DNA from: Salinicola salarius
Lineage (GTDB): Bacteria; Pseudomonadota; Gammaproteobacteria; Pseudomonadales; Halomonadaceae
DNA: 64,000 nucleotides
Direction of reading: 5' to 3'
Assembly: GCF_003206135.1 (NCBI RefSeq)
Contig: NZ_PZJT01000007.1
Coordinates: forward strand, 1 to 64,000
Shown here: piece by piece, positions 7,144 through 16,049 of the stretch
How positions within the stretch are numbered: position 1 is the first letter of the stretch
Layout of the letters: each line of letters begins with the position of its first letter
Translations under genes and position numbers: made by a program
Notes under the pieces: model-generated
Told to the model about the DNA's origin: nothing
Seen by the model: only the letters and a program-made list of their open reading frames with translations
Database searches by the model: none

Positions 7144-7386
7144 ATGCAACCCTACTGCCTGCAACCCGGTTCGGCCGGTGATTCACACAGTGTCTACGAG
7201 GGCGCTTCTGCCTGGCCAGCTTGCCCGATCGGGTATCTGCGCCTGGCATACGACATGGAGCGTGATCATGGCCACGGTCCCTGGATCGTATTCGATACGT
7301 TGGGTCGGCCCTTCTCCGGTGACTCACCCGAGAAGGCGCTTGACGCTTTCGCCACTCGTCCGATGACGCGGGTCACGCTGATCTAA
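7144..7386 (+). CDS. Small hypothetical protein, 80 aa
   Basis: Soluble, starting MQPYCLQPG, with two cysteines, an YLRLAYDMERDHGHGPWIVFDTLGRPF centre and a C-terminal SPEKALDAF helix. AAGGAG (7131-7136) sits 7 bases before ATG 7144. No family recognised; own leader and position suggest an ICE accessory gene. Confidence 0.6.
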   Translation: MQPYCLQPGSAGDSHSVYEGASAWPACPIGYLRLAYDMERDHGHGPWIVFDTLGRPFSGDSPEKALDAFATRPMTRVTLI

Positions 7387-7404
7387 GTCTCTACCGAGAC
7401 CACT

Positions 7405-7435
7405 CACCCATTCGGGGCCAGGCCCCGAGGGGGTG
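7405..7435 (+). promoter_or_regulatory. Leader hairpin before the 7471 gene
   Basis: CACCC/GGGTG outer and GGGGCC/GGCCCC inner arms. It ends 35 bp before ATG 7471; the GAAGGAG ribosome site near 7457 remains unpaired. Confidence 0.6.
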
Positions 7436-7470
7436 GCTCCTTTCCAATCGATACACGAAGGAGCAATCCC

Positions 7471-8244
7471 ATGAGCGACACTTTCTCCTATCAGCTGGCC
7501 CAAGAAGACGTCGATGTCATTCTGGCCGCGCTGAGGCTGTTACAGCGCACGTCCGGATGGGACATACCCGATGCGATTCAGGATATCGGGGGCGAGGGTC
7601 TGGATGTGGTCAACATCGACAAGCTTTGCGAGGAACTCAACCTCGGCGGTACCGCTGACCACCAGGATGCTCGAGACGTTCTGATTCGGCGCTTTCGTGC
7701 CGAGTTGTCACGACCCGAGTGGGACTCGGACACGGCGGCAAGCCTGGCGACATCCTTGGCCGATGCTGGCTGGCCGATATTCTTTCCTCAACACGAGGGA
7801 TGGTATCTGGATGTCGTGGATGGCGCCTATGCCGTCGTGGCCCGCGCCAATGGCCCGTTTCGATCGGATGCCGAGGCCGTGGCATCGATTGCGCAACGGT
7901 TTGCCAGGGGGAGTCGATGGCATGGTCATGTGCTCGACACGATCGGAATGACCGCATGCGGTCATGGGCTTCCGCTGATGCGGATCCTGGGCTATGGCCC
8001 CAATGCAGTCGATGTCGTGGTCTGTAACGAGTTCCGGCCGGACGACTGTTTCGAGATCGGCTATCGCCCGCATCCCTTCGAGTCGGCCAGCTGGTCGATC
8101 TTTCGACGCGATAAAGGGTCTGGCGAGGCAAGGTGGATCGCCGACCGGCCTGATCAGCAGAGTGCGCTGATCTACTGCGCTGGCAGGCTGGGCGCGTCAC
8201 TCAACGACGAGATCCTAAAGTCGTTTTCCACCTACTTCCAATGA
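7471..8244 (+). CDS. Hypothetical protein, 257 aa
   Basis: Acidic soluble protein. The N-terminal half is helical (QEDVDVILAALRLLQRTSGW). The C-terminal half is rich in aromatic residues and strands (GWYLDVVDGAYAVVARANG, SWSIFRRDKGSGEARWI), reminiscent of two small repeated domains. No catalytic motif is visible and no family is recognised. It has its own leader hairpin and is closed by a strong terminator. Confidence 0.65.
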   Translation: MSDTFSYQLAQEDVDVILAALRLLQRTSGWDIPDAIQDIGGEGLDVVNIDKLCEELNLGGTADHQDARDVLIRRFRAELSRPEWDSDTAASLATSLADAGWPIFFPQHEGWYLDVVDGAYAVVARANGPFRSDAEAVASIAQRFARGSRWHGHVLDTIGMTACGHGLPLMRILGYGPNAVDVVVCNEFRPDDCFEIGYRPHPFESASWSIFRRDKGSGEARWIADRPDQQSALIYCAGRLGASLNDEILKSFSTYFQ

Positions 8245-8253
8245 TTCACCTCT

Positions 8254-8278
8254 AAACGCCCTCCGGGGCGTTTTTTTT
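8254..8278 (+). terminator. Intrinsic terminator
   Basis: AAACGCCC-TCC-GGGGCGTTT with a run of eight T, 10 bp after the stop of the 7471 gene. Confidence 0.95.
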
Positions 8279-8576
8279 GGCTGTCAGCCAGGATGGAAAG
8301 TGCTCCGGACCGACGGTGAGGTGGCGTCCTTGCCCGACGGCATCCTCGCCGGTGTTCCTGGGGTCGTATCGTCCCTGGCGCGCATCATGGGGCCAATAGA
8401 TAGAGCCCTTGAAAGAAATAGCTCAAGGCTTCGATGATCCCTTGTGGGTGATATCGCCGACCGATCCCAAAAGCCCTGCTGGTGCAATTAACATTTCCCG
8501 TCGCGAGTACCCTCGGCCTTCGGCACGGTGAACCCGATCACGATCATTCAGGTTCCCCCGCGCGAGGCCAAACTCG
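8279..8576. other. Intergenic region before the transfer operon
   Basis: About 300 bp between the terminator and pilL. I see no gene. The only recognisable element is the TTAAC element at 8487, plus a CCTCGGCCTTCGGCACGG hairpin-like stretch near 8512-8529. The region probably carries the main promoter of the type IV secretion operon. Confidence 0.5.
8487..8500 (+). promoter_or_regulatory. TTAAC element upstream of pilL
   Basis: ATTAACATTTCCCG, 90 bp before ATG 8577. CCCAAAAGCCCT lies about 20 bp upstream; a similar CCAAAACCCT lies at the same distance before the 27019 copy, so the motif may be bipartite in these two promoters. Confidence 0.6.
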
Positions 8577-9200
8577 ATGTATCCCTTCCAGAAAACCCGT
8601 GTCGTCCCCTTAGCATTCTTGATTGCGCTGCTCGCCGGTTGCGCGCATCAGCCACCATCCCAGCAGCCAAGCGAGAGCGAGCGCCTGGCCGCCGACTATC
8701 CCAACGCCGAGAAGATGGCCCTTGCGGGAAACAAGGAAGGGCATCATGCCCGCGTCGTGGCCACCGGTCTGGATCAGCCCACCCACGAGGTCGAGCCTGA
8801 CGTCTACCGTGATCGAGATGCGTCACGAGTCGAGGTGATGCGAGGCGGGCGCTATGCCCTGGTCACGGCCAACGCGACGTTGCAGCAGCGCAACCTCCTC
8901 GAGCAGACCGTCAATGTCTCGATCCCTGCCTCCATGAGCCCATCGGTGGAGGATGGCTTGCGCTACACCCTGCAGCACACCGGTTACAGCCTTTGTGCTC
9001 CCCAGGGTGAACCGCAGCAGCTGCTTTACAGCCGACCCTTGCCGGCGGCGCATTTCCGTCTGGGGCCGATGCCACTTCGCGAGGCCCTGCAGGTTCTCGC
9101 CGGTAGTGCTTTCGAGGTTCAGGCCGACCCCATCGCGCGAACCATCTGCTACCAGGTACGCGATCAGCGACTGATCGAGGAGACCGGTCATGACGGATGA
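8577..9200 (+). CDS. PilL N-terminal-domain lipoprotein (TIGR03748 type)
   Basis: 207 residues. Signal peptide with lipobox (LIALLAGC, Cys22). The core GGRYALVTANATLQQRNLLEQTVNVSIPASMSPSVEDGLRYTLQHTGY is the recognisable PilL N-domain of PFGI-1-type elements, followed by a secretin-like N-domain (PLREALQVLAGSAF). In these ICEs it opens the gene series for the conjugation apparatus or its type IV pilus. Here the remaining pil genes are absent. It overlaps the next gene by 11 bp. Confidence 0.85.
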   Translation: MYPFQKTRVVPLAFLIALLAGCAHQPPSQQPSESERLAADYPNAEKMALAGNKEGHHARVVATGLDQPTHEVEPDVYRDRDASRVEVMRGGRYALVTANATLQQRNLLEQTVNVSIPASMSPSVEDGLRYTLQHTGYSLCAPQGEPQQLLYSRPLPAAHFRLGPMPLREALQVLAGSAFEVQADPIARTICYQVRDQRLIEETGHDG

Positions 9201-10104
9201 TCGCCAGCGGCCCGTCGATTCCGGTGATCCGGAGCAGGAGCCTCGATCGGAAGCGCCAGTCGATGCGGATACGGGAAGCGTCGGTCGTCGCGAACCCTCG
9301 TTCTCTCATCACGATGATGACGACAGACAGGACTTCAGTGACGCCAACCGCGAGGAAACCGGTCACGAGGCGCCAAATTATAGCCCCTACGCAGAGAGTC
9401 GCAGACGTTGGAGCCCGCTGCGACTGACGTTCCTGGGGCTCGGGATTCTCGCTGTTTTGGGGCTCATCTATTTCGTTCTATTTGCCGGTTCGGAGCCGGA
9501 GGGACCGACACTGGAGTCTCGGTTGCAGTCTCAGCAGCAGGTCATCGACCAACTGCGCGTGCGAGTCGAAGAGCTGCAGAGCGGACAGGACGAGCGGCGT
9601 AGTCAGGCCGAGGGCACCAGCAACCGCCTTGGCGAAATCGCGTCACGCCTCGACGATCTCGAGACGAGCCGACAGGATTCGCCGCTGCAGGCATTGCCCG
9701 AGCGCGTCCAGGCGCTCTCCCATCGCCTCGATGAGCTTTCCAGCTCCGTGGACGTGCGATTCAGTGCGGCGCAGGAAAAAGAGCAGTCGCTCGAGTCGTC
9801 GATCGAGGAGGTGCGCAAGCTCCGAGCCAGCCAGAAGACCAGTGCCCAGCAAAGCCAGCCAAGCTCTCAACGTCAGACACGACGTCAACCCGAGCCGCCG
9901 TCACCGCCGTTCTCGGTGTCGGGCGTCGAGCTGCGCGGCGGGCGCAGCTATCTCGCTGTGGCATCCGGGGCTGCCGGGCGCTTGAGCGATCTGCGTCTGG
10001 TCGGTGAGGGGCAGAACATCGGGCAGTGGCATCTGTCGTCGATCGAGGGTCACTCGGCGGCGTTCACCATCAACGGCCAGACCGTGGTCGTCCCGGTTCC
10101 TTGA
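9190..10104 (+). CDS. Membrane-anchored coiled-coil protein
   Basis: 304 residues: an acidic cytoplasmic N-terminus (1-75), one membrane helix (about 77-98, LRLTFLGLGILAVLGLIYFVLF), a long coiled coil (about 105-210, rich in Gln/Glu/Leu) and a small C-terminal periplasmic beta domain (about 240-304, VSGVELRGGRSYLAVAS...). This architecture is common in envelope-spanning parts of transfer systems, but I do not recognise the family. Being between PilL and the PFL_4693 protein, it is probably a structural component. Confidence 0.7.
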   Translation: MTDDRQRPVDSGDPEQEPRSEAPVDADTGSVGRREPSFSHHDDDDRQDFSDANREETGHEAPNYSPYAESRRRWSPLRLTFLGLGILAVLGLIYFVLFAGSEPEGPTLESRLQSQQQVIDQLRVRVEELQSGQDERRSQAEGTSNRLGEIASRLDDLETSRQDSPLQALPERVQALSHRLDELSSSVDVRFSAAQEKEQSLESSIEEVRKLRASQKTSAQQSQPSSQRQTRRQPEPPSPPFSVSGVELRGGRSYLAVASGAAGRLSDLRLVGEGQNIGQWHLSSIEGHSAAFTINGQTVVVPVP

Positions 10105-10114
10105 GGAGAGCCCC

Positions 10115-10831
10115 ATGACGCTGAATCGCAATCGACGCCTGGCTACCGCGCTGCTGCTGTTTACGGCCTTGCCCGTGTGGGCTCAGGAAGGGCAGGAGAG
10201 CGAGTCGACGCGTATCGATCAGACGCGCCTGGAGCAGAGCAGCCAACGGGCTGCCGAGGCCTGGGGCCTGAACCAGCAAGAGTATCGACGCTATGAGTCG
10301 ATCATGGAGGGGCCCCGTGGCACCTGGTCTCCCGATCTGGATCCGCTGACCGCCTTGGGATTGGAAGCTCGCAGTCAGGCCGAGCGTCAGAAGTACGCCG
10401 AGAAGCTGGTTGAAACCGAGCGCGCCCGCGTCGAGGCGGAACTCGCGTTTCAACGCGCCTACGACGACGCCTGGCAGCGGCTTTATCCCAACGACATGCC
10501 GGTCAATTCATTCTCCACAAGAGATGGTGAAGACGCGACCCGATCGGTGTTCGGCAGCAACCCATCGGCATCCAGCCAGCGCCTGAATGTGGTGGTGGCC
10601 ACCGAGGGGTGTGACCAATGCGATGCGACCGTGAAGCGTCTGCTGAACAGTGGTGCGGCCATGGACATCTGGGTCCTGGACTCCAACGGAGACGACGATC
10701 GCATTCGCAGCTGGGCGGCTCAGGTCGGCATCCCACCGGCGAAAGTGCGTGCCGGCACGGTGACGCTCAACCATGGTGGCTCGCTGAACGTCGACAGCAG
10801 TGAACTGCCGCGTGTCGCGCCGAGGGGCTAA
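10115..10831 (+). CDS. ICE protein, PFL_4693 family (TIGR03759)
   Basis: 238 residues with a signal peptide (cleavage after VWAQ). The segment AWGLNQQEYRRYESIMEGPRGTWSPDLDPLTALGLEAR is the family signature I know. The C-terminal half is thioredoxin-like with a CDQC motif (EGCDQCDATVKRLL), suggesting periplasmic thiol chemistry or a structural disulfide. It is an invariant member of the GI-type transfer cluster; exact role unknown. GAGGAG precedes ATG 10115. Confidence 0.9.
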   Translation: MTLNRNRRLATALLLFTALPVWAQEGQESESTRIDQTRLEQSSQRAAEAWGLNQQEYRRYESIMEGPRGTWSPDLDPLTALGLEARSQAERQKYAEKLVETERARVEAELAFQRAYDDAWQRLYPNDMPVNSFSTRDGEDATRSVFGSNPSASSQRLNVVVATEGCDQCDATVKRLLNSGAAMDIWVLDSNGDDDRIRSWAAQVGIPPAKVRAGTVTLNHGGSLNVDSSELPRVAPRG

Positions 10832-10834
10832 GCA

Positions 10835-11608
10835 ATGATCTCGCGCGCGTTGAAAGCTGCAATGACTGGCCTGGTGACGGCGGTAGTTGCCGGCCTGGCT
10901 CATGCCGAGCAACCCGACATCCCATCAGCCTATGTGGTCGCCGCCGAGGATCATGGTGTACCGCCGGCGGTGCTCTACGCCGTGGCTAGCGCCGAGTCGG
11001 TCGTGAGTCTCGACGCGGGGCGTCGCCCCTGGCCTTGGACGTTAAATGTCGCCGGCAAGTCGATGCGCTTCGGCGATAGAACCTCCGCGTGCCGGGCGTT
11101 GACCGACGCGCTCGAGACGACGCAGATCGTCGACGTGGGGATCGCGCAGCTCAACGTGCGCTGGCAGCCGCAATTGTTCGGCGCTGGCCAGCGTTTCGCG
11201 GATCCCTGCGAGGGGCTGAATCCCTACGCCAATCTCGATGAAGCGGCGGCACTCATACGCGCTCACTTCGATGATGCCGGTGACTGGTTGATCGCTGCCG
11301 GTCGCTATCACCGTCCAGCAGGTGGCCGTCCCGCCGAGCGCTACCGCGCCGTAGTGAGTCAGGAGCTGGCTCGGCTCGGCACATCCCCCTCTCTAGAAAT
11401 TGACTCGCCGGCGCTCATGGCGGCACGCCAGACGCCGGTCTCGAAGCGATCCCATCGACCAGCACTAGCGTCAGTGGAAAGTGACCACTCAACTGCGTCG
11501 GATGAGGCGCTGACCTGGGTGACCCCAGGCCCGCGTACCCCCGATACCGACGTCACCTGGGTAACGCCAGAGCAGCGGCCATGGATGGCCGAAATCGCAA
11601 TCCGATAG
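10835..11608 (+). CDS. Lytic transglycosylase (SLT) for conjugation
   Basis: 257 residues, signal peptide to AHA. The SLT fold starts at YVVAAEDHGVPPAVLYAVASAES, with the catalytic Glu in SAES (about residue 53), then WPWTLNVAG and VDVGIAQLNVRW, all typical of VirB1-like enzymes. It opens peptidoglycan so the secretion channel can cross the wall. The 70-residue C-terminal tail is Ser/Thr/Pro-rich and unstructured. It lies 3 bp after the PFL_4693 gene, as in other GI-type ICEs. Confidence 0.92.
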   Translation: MISRALKAAMTGLVTAVVAGLAHAEQPDIPSAYVVAAEDHGVPPAVLYAVASAESVVSLDAGRRPWPWTLNVAGKSMRFGDRTSACRALTDALETTQIVDVGIAQLNVRWQPQLFGAGQRFADPCEGLNPYANLDEAAALIRAHFDDAGDWLIAAGRYHRPAGGRPAERYRAVVSQELARLGTSPSLEIDSPALMAARQTPVSKRSHRPALASVESDHSTASDEALTWVTPGPRTPDTDVTWVTPEQRPWMAEIAIR

Positions 11609-11617
11609 GAGATCCCG

Positions 11618-12190
11618 ATGAAACAATCACGCTGCCTCAGCCTGCTGTCAGTGGGTGCGATAGCGCTGCTGTCGACATCTACATGGGCTCAGACTTCTGC
11701 CGAGCGCCCCCCTGGGCTGCCTCAGCTGACCGTGATCGCCGATCACGGGGGCGAGCCGGCCCGACCTTACTACGTGGCAATCAAGGGCGCCGGGGTCGGT
11801 GAGGAAGAGGGCTACTCACCGCAGCTGAGGGGTGACGCGCGTCCTGCCCGCCCCTTTGGGGAACAGGACATGCTGCCGCTCGAGAGCGAGCAGTTGACGC
11901 CCGGCACCGTGACGCCGCGTCAACTGGACCTGCCAGGCGGGTTCACGCCCGTCTTTTTGATTGGTGACGACGACTTGTCTCGACAGTGGCTGGCTCAGCG
12001 TGGCGACATCCTGCGCGAGATGAATGCGGTGGGGCTAGTCGTCCAGGTAACCGATGAGCCGTCTCTGCAAGCACTGCGCGACGCGGCCCGAGGGCTCGAG
12101 ATTCGTCCTGTCTCGGGCGACGGACTGGCCGAGCGACTCGGTCTACGACACTACCCTGCACTGATCAGCCAGCGGGGCATCGAGCAATGA
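11618..12190 (+). CDS. ICE protein, PFL_4695 family (TIGR03765)
   Basis: 190 residues with a signal peptide (cleavage near TWAQ). LTVIADHGGEPARPYYVAIKG and LPVESEQLTPG-like segments, then HYPALISQRGIEQ at the end, are family signatures. Restriction of this family to GI-type conjugation clusters and its place between the transglycosylase and TraD make a periplasmic transfer role likely; biochemical function unknown. Confidence 0.9.
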   Translation: MKQSRCLSLLSVGAIALLSTSTWAQTSAERPPGLPQLTVIADHGGEPARPYYVAIKGAGVGEEEGYSPQLRGDARPARPFGEQDMLPLESEQLTPGTVTPRQLDLPGGFTPVFLIGDDDLSRQWLAQRGDILREMNAVGLVVQVTDEPSLQALRDAARGLEIRPVSGDGLAERLGLRHYPALISQRGIEQ

Positions 12191-12210
12191 CACAACAAGG
12201 GGAGCGATCC

Positions 12211-12669
12211 ATGGCTACCGTTCACTGCTTTGTCTGGGATCGATGGAAAGAGGTCGAGACGGATGCGTTACGTTCGGGGGATATCATTCATCGTGCGGGA
12301 GAGCTTTTTCAGATCATTGCTCCCGCCTATGTCGAGAAGGGGAAGCCGCACTTGCCGGCCAGACGGCTGGAACAGGAACCAATCCGCTTGATGGTGGGGG
12401 AGTTTGCCGAGGGGCTCGATCATGTCTGCATGGCTATGGATATGACGGGGTCAGGTTTGCGTGAATATGACAATGGCGACGTGCAGCTGCTCGATCTGGA
12501 AGCGGGGCCAGGACACATCTGCTCTCCGCGACTCCCTAGGGCCGAACTCGAGCGCTTCTGCGAGGTGCATATCGAGCATTATCAGGCCCATTTCGATGAG
12601 CATGAATCCCGGCTTGATCGTGGGGAACGCATTCCGCTTGAGCCCTGGTGGGAAGGAGCCGCTTCATGA
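12211..12669 (+). CDS. Hypothetical protein upstream of traD
   Basis: 152 residues, soluble and acidic. ATVHCFVWDRWKEVETDALRSGDIIHRAGELFQI suggests an OB- or SH3-like beta domain at the N-terminus. AAGGGGAG (12197-12204) supports ATG 12211, though an in-frame ATG at 12187 overlaps the previous stop. The stop overlaps the traD start (ATGA), so it is coupled to traD and may be a partner of the coupling protein. Family not recognised. Confidence 0.65.
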   Translation: MATVHCFVWDRWKEVETDALRSGDIIHRAGELFQIIAPAYVEKGKPHLPARRLEQEPIRLMVGEFAEGLDHVCMAMDMTGSGLREYDNGDVQLLDLEAGPGHICSPRLPRAELERFCEVHIEHYQAHFDEHESRLDRGERIPLEPWWEGAAS

Positions 12670-14843
12670 GCAGCAATCACCCCCTCGAATCCCTCCTGCG
12701 ACCCGCCGTCGAGCTGTACACCGTCTGGATCTGCGCCGGCTGCGTCGTCCTGTGCATCTGGGCACCCTGGTCGCTGGCACTGGCGCCCAGTGTTGGCATC
12801 ACCACGGCAGCGGGCTTTGCCGCGTTCGGCGCCTGGCGCTTTCGTCAGGCATGGGTCGTGCTGCGCTATCGCCGCAACATGCGCCGTCTGCCGCGCTTCG
12901 CGTTGCCGGCGCGCAAGGTGCCCTTGAGCCGCCGGAGTTTGTGGCTGGGCAAGGGCTTCAAATGGGATGCCCAGCACACCCAGCGGTTGCATGAAGCGGC
13001 TCAGCCGGCTGCCAAGAGCTACGTCCAGCCGAGCCCCTGGTATCAGCGCGCCCGCCGTCTCGAGCAGTCGATGGAGGGCGGAGCGGTCGGCCAACATATC
13101 GCCGCGCTGCTGCGCTGGGACTCGATGCTCAATCCGGTGCGGCCGCTACCACCGGTCGGCGGGCGTCCGGCGCTGCATGCCGTCGAGTGGCGAGAGCACG
13201 ACGTCTGGATGCCGCTCGGTGAGCGGGTGGGGCACACCCTTGTGGAGGGAACGACCCGCGTGGGCAAGACGCGTCTAGCCGAGATTCTGATTACCCAGGA
13301 CATCCGGCGCGGCGACATCACGATCTGCTTCGATCCCAAGGGGGACGCGGATCTGATGATGCGCATGTACGCCGAGGCCCAGAAGGCTGGACGGGGTGAC
13401 GAGTTTTACATCTTCCATCTGGGCTGGCCGGAAGTCTCGTGCCGCTACAACGCCGTGGGGCGCTTTTCGCGCCTATCCGAAGTATCGACCCGCGTGACCG
13501 GTCAGCTCTCCGGCGAGGGCAACTCTGCCGCGTTTCGCCAGTTCGCCTGGCGTTTCGTCAACATCGTGGCACGCGCCCGGCATGCCCTGGGTGAGCGGCC
13601 TAGCTACGGCCAGATCCTGGCTGATGTGGTGAACATCGATGCGCTGTTGATGCAGTACGTCCAGCAGATGCTGGAGCAGCAGCTTCCAGGGTCGAACCAA
13701 CAGATCACCGACATCGAGGGGAAGACCAACGACAAGAACACGCCGCGTAACCTGCAGGGTCGCCACAAGCGGGTGGTCGCGATCGTTCAGTACCTTCAAC
13801 AGCCCGATGTCATCGAATCGTTGAGCGACCCCGTGCTCGATGGCTTGCTCTCTGCAGTGCGCTATGACAAGACCTACTTCGACAAGATCGTGGCGTCGCT
13901 TCTACCGCTGCTCGAGAAGCTGACTAGCGGCAAGATCGCCGAGCTGCTCTCGCCGGACTACGACGACATCGAGGACGAGCGTCCGATCATCGATTGGCAG
14001 CAGATCATTCGCAAGAAGGGAGTGGTCTACGTTGGGCTCGACGCGCTGAGTGATTTTGAGGTCGCTCAGGCGGTGGGCAATTCGATGTTCGCCGACATCG
14101 TGTCGGTCGCTGGTCACATTTACAAATTCGGGTCTGAGGATGGCCTGCCCGGGGAGGGTGGGAGCCAGAAGCTGCCGATCAACCTGCACTGCGACGAGTT
14201 CAATGAATTGATGGGCGATGAGTTCATCCCCTTGATCAACAAAGGGGGCGGCGCCGGCATCCAGGTGACGGCCTATACCCAGACGCTCTCGGACATCGAA
14301 GCGCGGATCGGCTCCACGGCGAAGGCCGGCCAGGTGGTGGGCAACTTCAACAATCTGATCATGTTGAGGGTGCGCGAGGAGCGCACCGCGCGATTGCTGA
14401 CCGACCAGCTGGCCAAGGTGAACGTCTCGACCCGGCTGATGGTGTCGATGGCCAGTGACAATGCCGACGTGAATAGCGACCAGGACTTCAGCTCCTCGGC
14501 AGGTGACCGCATCGGCACCGAGTCCGTTGAGATGCTGACGCCCAACGATGTCATCAATCTCCCCAAGGGGCAGGCCTTCGCACTGCTCGAGGGCGGCCAG
14601 CTCTGGAAGATCCGCATGCCGCTACCGTTGCCGGACAAGACCGAGGACGTGCCGAAGGACGTGGCTGACATCGCGGGTCGCATGCGCGCCAAATACGCCA
14701 CGGGCGATCAGTGGTGGACGGGCGTCATGCCGCCGCCGATCCATATGGATTTCAGCAATCCGCCGAGTCTGCATGAGCCGGTCGAGCGTGATGCCGCCGT
14801 GGTGGATGGCGGAGCCGGGGAGGTGAGTCATGGCGAGGGATGA
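12666..14843 (+). CDS. traD: Type IV coupling protein TraD (TIGR03743 type)
   Basis: 725 residues. Two N-terminal membrane helices (about 15-60), then a FtsK/TraD-type motor: Walker A VEGTTRVGKTRLAEIL (about 190-203), TICFDPKGDADLM and the Walker B region LHCDEFNELMGDEFI (about 505-520). It hexamerises at the inner membrane, receives the relaxase-DNA complex and pumps it into the channel. Position and length match SXT/GI-type TraD. The C-terminal tail is short and acidic. Overlaps the next gene by 14 bp. Confidence 0.95.
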   Translation: MSSNHPLESLLRPAVELYTVWICAGCVVLCIWAPWSLALAPSVGITTAAGFAAFGAWRFRQAWVVLRYRRNMRRLPRFALPARKVPLSRRSLWLGKGFKWDAQHTQRLHEAAQPAAKSYVQPSPWYQRARRLEQSMEGGAVGQHIAALLRWDSMLNPVRPLPPVGGRPALHAVEWREHDVWMPLGERVGHTLVEGTTRVGKTRLAEILITQDIRRGDITICFDPKGDADLMMRMYAEAQKAGRGDEFYIFHLGWPEVSCRYNAVGRFSRLSEVSTRVTGQLSGEGNSAAFRQFAWRFVNIVARARHALGERPSYGQILADVVNIDALLMQYVQQMLEQQLPGSNQQITDIEGKTNDKNTPRNLQGRHKRVVAIVQYLQQPDVIESLSDPVLDGLLSAVRYDKTYFDKIVASLLPLLEKLTSGKIAELLSPDYDDIEDERPIIDWQQIIRKKGVVYVGLDALSDFEVAQAVGNSMFADIVSVAGHIYKFGSEDGLPGEGGSQKLPINLHCDEFNELMGDEFIPLINKGGGAGIQVTAYTQTLSDIEARIGSTAKAGQVVGNFNNLIMLRVREERTARLLTDQLAKVNVSTRLMVSMASDNADVNSDQDFSSSAGDRIGTESVEMLTPNDVINLPKGQAFALLEGGQLWKIRMPLPLPDKTEDVPKDVADIAGRMRAKYATGDQWWTGVMPPPIHMDFSNPPSLHEPVERDAAVVDGGAGEVSHGEG

Positions 14844-15534
14844 GGCACCGGCTCAGCGGGCCGAGAAGAAGCGCAGCGGGCTCGTTGGTACGTTGTTCAA
14901 GCTGCCGTTCACGCTGATATGGATCGTGTTGATCTCGATCATCTGCAGCGTGCTGATCGAGTGGGTCGGCATCTATTTCGAATGGTTCAGTCAGTCAGGC
15001 TCCGACCACGCACACCAGACCATGCTCGCCGAGATGGGCTATCTGGATAGCCAGTTCTCCCAGTCGCTGCTGGTGTCGTCCCCTGTCGAGTTTGCCACGA
15101 TGATCGTAGACACCTGCTATGAATGGATATTCGTGAAATCTGGCATCGCAGGCTGGGTTGAGCAGGGAGCCGATGTCGTGGGTTGGGCGGGGACGCTGAA
15201 AACTTACCTGCAGGCGGCCATGTTCGTGACTCTGATGACCCTCACGCGCTGCGTCATTCTGATTCTGACATCGCCGTTGTTCATCATGGCCGCGTTGGTG
15301 GGTTTCATCGATGGGCTGGTGAGTCGCGATCTGCGCCGCTTCGGGGCAGGGCGCGAGTCGGCGTTCATCTATCACCACGCCAAGCGCATGGTGACACCGA
15401 TTTTCCTGACCGGTTGGTTGATCTACCTGTCGCTGCCGTTTTCGATCCACCCAAACCTGTTTTTGCTCCCCTGCGCCCTGCTGTTTGGGCTGATGATTGC
15501 CATCGCGACCTCGAGCTTCAAAAAGTACCTCTGA
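14830..15534 (+). CDS. ICE membrane protein, PFL_4697 family (TIGR03747)
   Basis: 234 residues with about four membrane helices: FTLIWIVLISIICSVLIEW, the 130-150 region, the ILTSPLFIMAALVGFIDGLVSRDLRRFGAGRESA segment, and the C-terminal pair. The FIDGLVSRDLRRFGAGRES loop is the hallmark of the family. Always next to traD in these ICEs, so it probably cooperates with the coupling protein; resembles SPI-7 and SXT entry-exclusion or TraJ-type positions, but this is not proven. Confidence 0.9.
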   Translation: MARDEAPAQRAEKKRSGLVGTLFKLPFTLIWIVLISIICSVLIEWVGIYFEWFSQSGSDHAHQTMLAEMGYLDSQFSQSLLVSSPVEFATMIVDTCYEWIFVKSGIAGWVEQGADVVGWAGTLKTYLQAAMFVTLMTLTRCVILILTSPLFIMAALVGFIDGLVSRDLRRFGAGRESAFIYHHAKRMVTPIFLTGWLIYLSLPFSIHPNLFLLPCALLFGLMIAIATSSFKKYL

Positions 15535-15552
15535 ACCAATAGCCCTCGTTCA

Positions 15553-15585
15553 TCGCCCGACGCCACCTGGTGGATCGGGCGCCTC
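15553..15585. repeat. Hairpin between the PFL_4697 and RAQPRD genes
   Basis: CGCCCGA-CGCCAC-CT-GGTG-GAT-CGGGCG forms a stem with an internal loop. No T-run follows, so it is a weak terminator candidate or an RNA processing site ahead of the next promoter. Confidence 0.5.
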
Positions 15586-15615
15586 TTGCGCCTTCAAGAA
15601 TACCCCGCTGTTTCG

Positions 15616-15632
15616 CTTAACGTTTTGAGCTG
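15616..15632 (+). promoter_or_regulatory. TTAAC element upstream of the RAQPRD operon
   Basis: CTTAACGTTTTGAGCTG, 80 bp before ATG 15696. This spacing matches the other copies if the start is 15696 rather than 15657, and helps to pick that start. Confidence 0.55.
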
Positions 15633-15695
15633 ATCCCCGAGTGCGTTGCCTCGACCATGAACCCATGTCGTCACCACTCACGACGGGACTCAACC

Positions 15696-16049
15696 ATGAC
15701 GGTGCGCCAACGCTTTTCCTTTCCCACGCTGTTCACGAGCCTCCTGTTCGCCAGCAGCTACAGCTTCGTATGTCCTGCGCAAGCGAGTGATATCGATGAG
15801 ATCCAGCGCCGGGACCTGGCACTGATCCAGACCCAAATCGAGCAGATCAAGGTCGTGGTCGATCGCATCGACGCTAGGCAGCAGAACGCGGATCCCGAAT
15901 CCACGCGGATCTACTTCGACATCCCTCGACTACGCAGTGACCTGCAGTCCATCACCAGCGGTATCGATGCCTACCTCGCACCGGATCGCCTGCTGCCGCG
16001 ACAACCCCAGCCGCTCGACGGTGATTATCTCGACGACCGGGGGCAGTAG
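15696..16049 (+). CDS. RAQPRD family ICE protein (TIGR01690)
   Basis: 117 residues from ATG 15696, with a signal peptide ending CPAQAS. The mature protein is a helical hairpin (IDEIQRRDLALIQTQIEQIKVVVDRIDAR). Its C-terminal LLPRQPQPLDGDY is the counterpart of the RAQPRDP...GDY motif that names the family. An upstream in-frame ATG (15657) would give a 13-residue basic extension before the signal peptide. Function in GI-type transfer is unknown; invariably first in this sub-operon. Confidence 0.85.
   Translation: MTVRQRFSFPTLFTSLLFASSYSFVCPAQASDIDEIQRRDLALIQTQIEQIKVVVDRIDARQQNADPESTRIYFDIPRLRSDLQSITSGIDAYLAPDRLLPRQPQPLDGDYLDDRGQ

Noticed and set aside
15657..15695. Upstream ATG for the RAQPRD protein
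   Set aside because: It would place 13 basic residues before the signal peptide and break the usual spacing to the TTAAC element.
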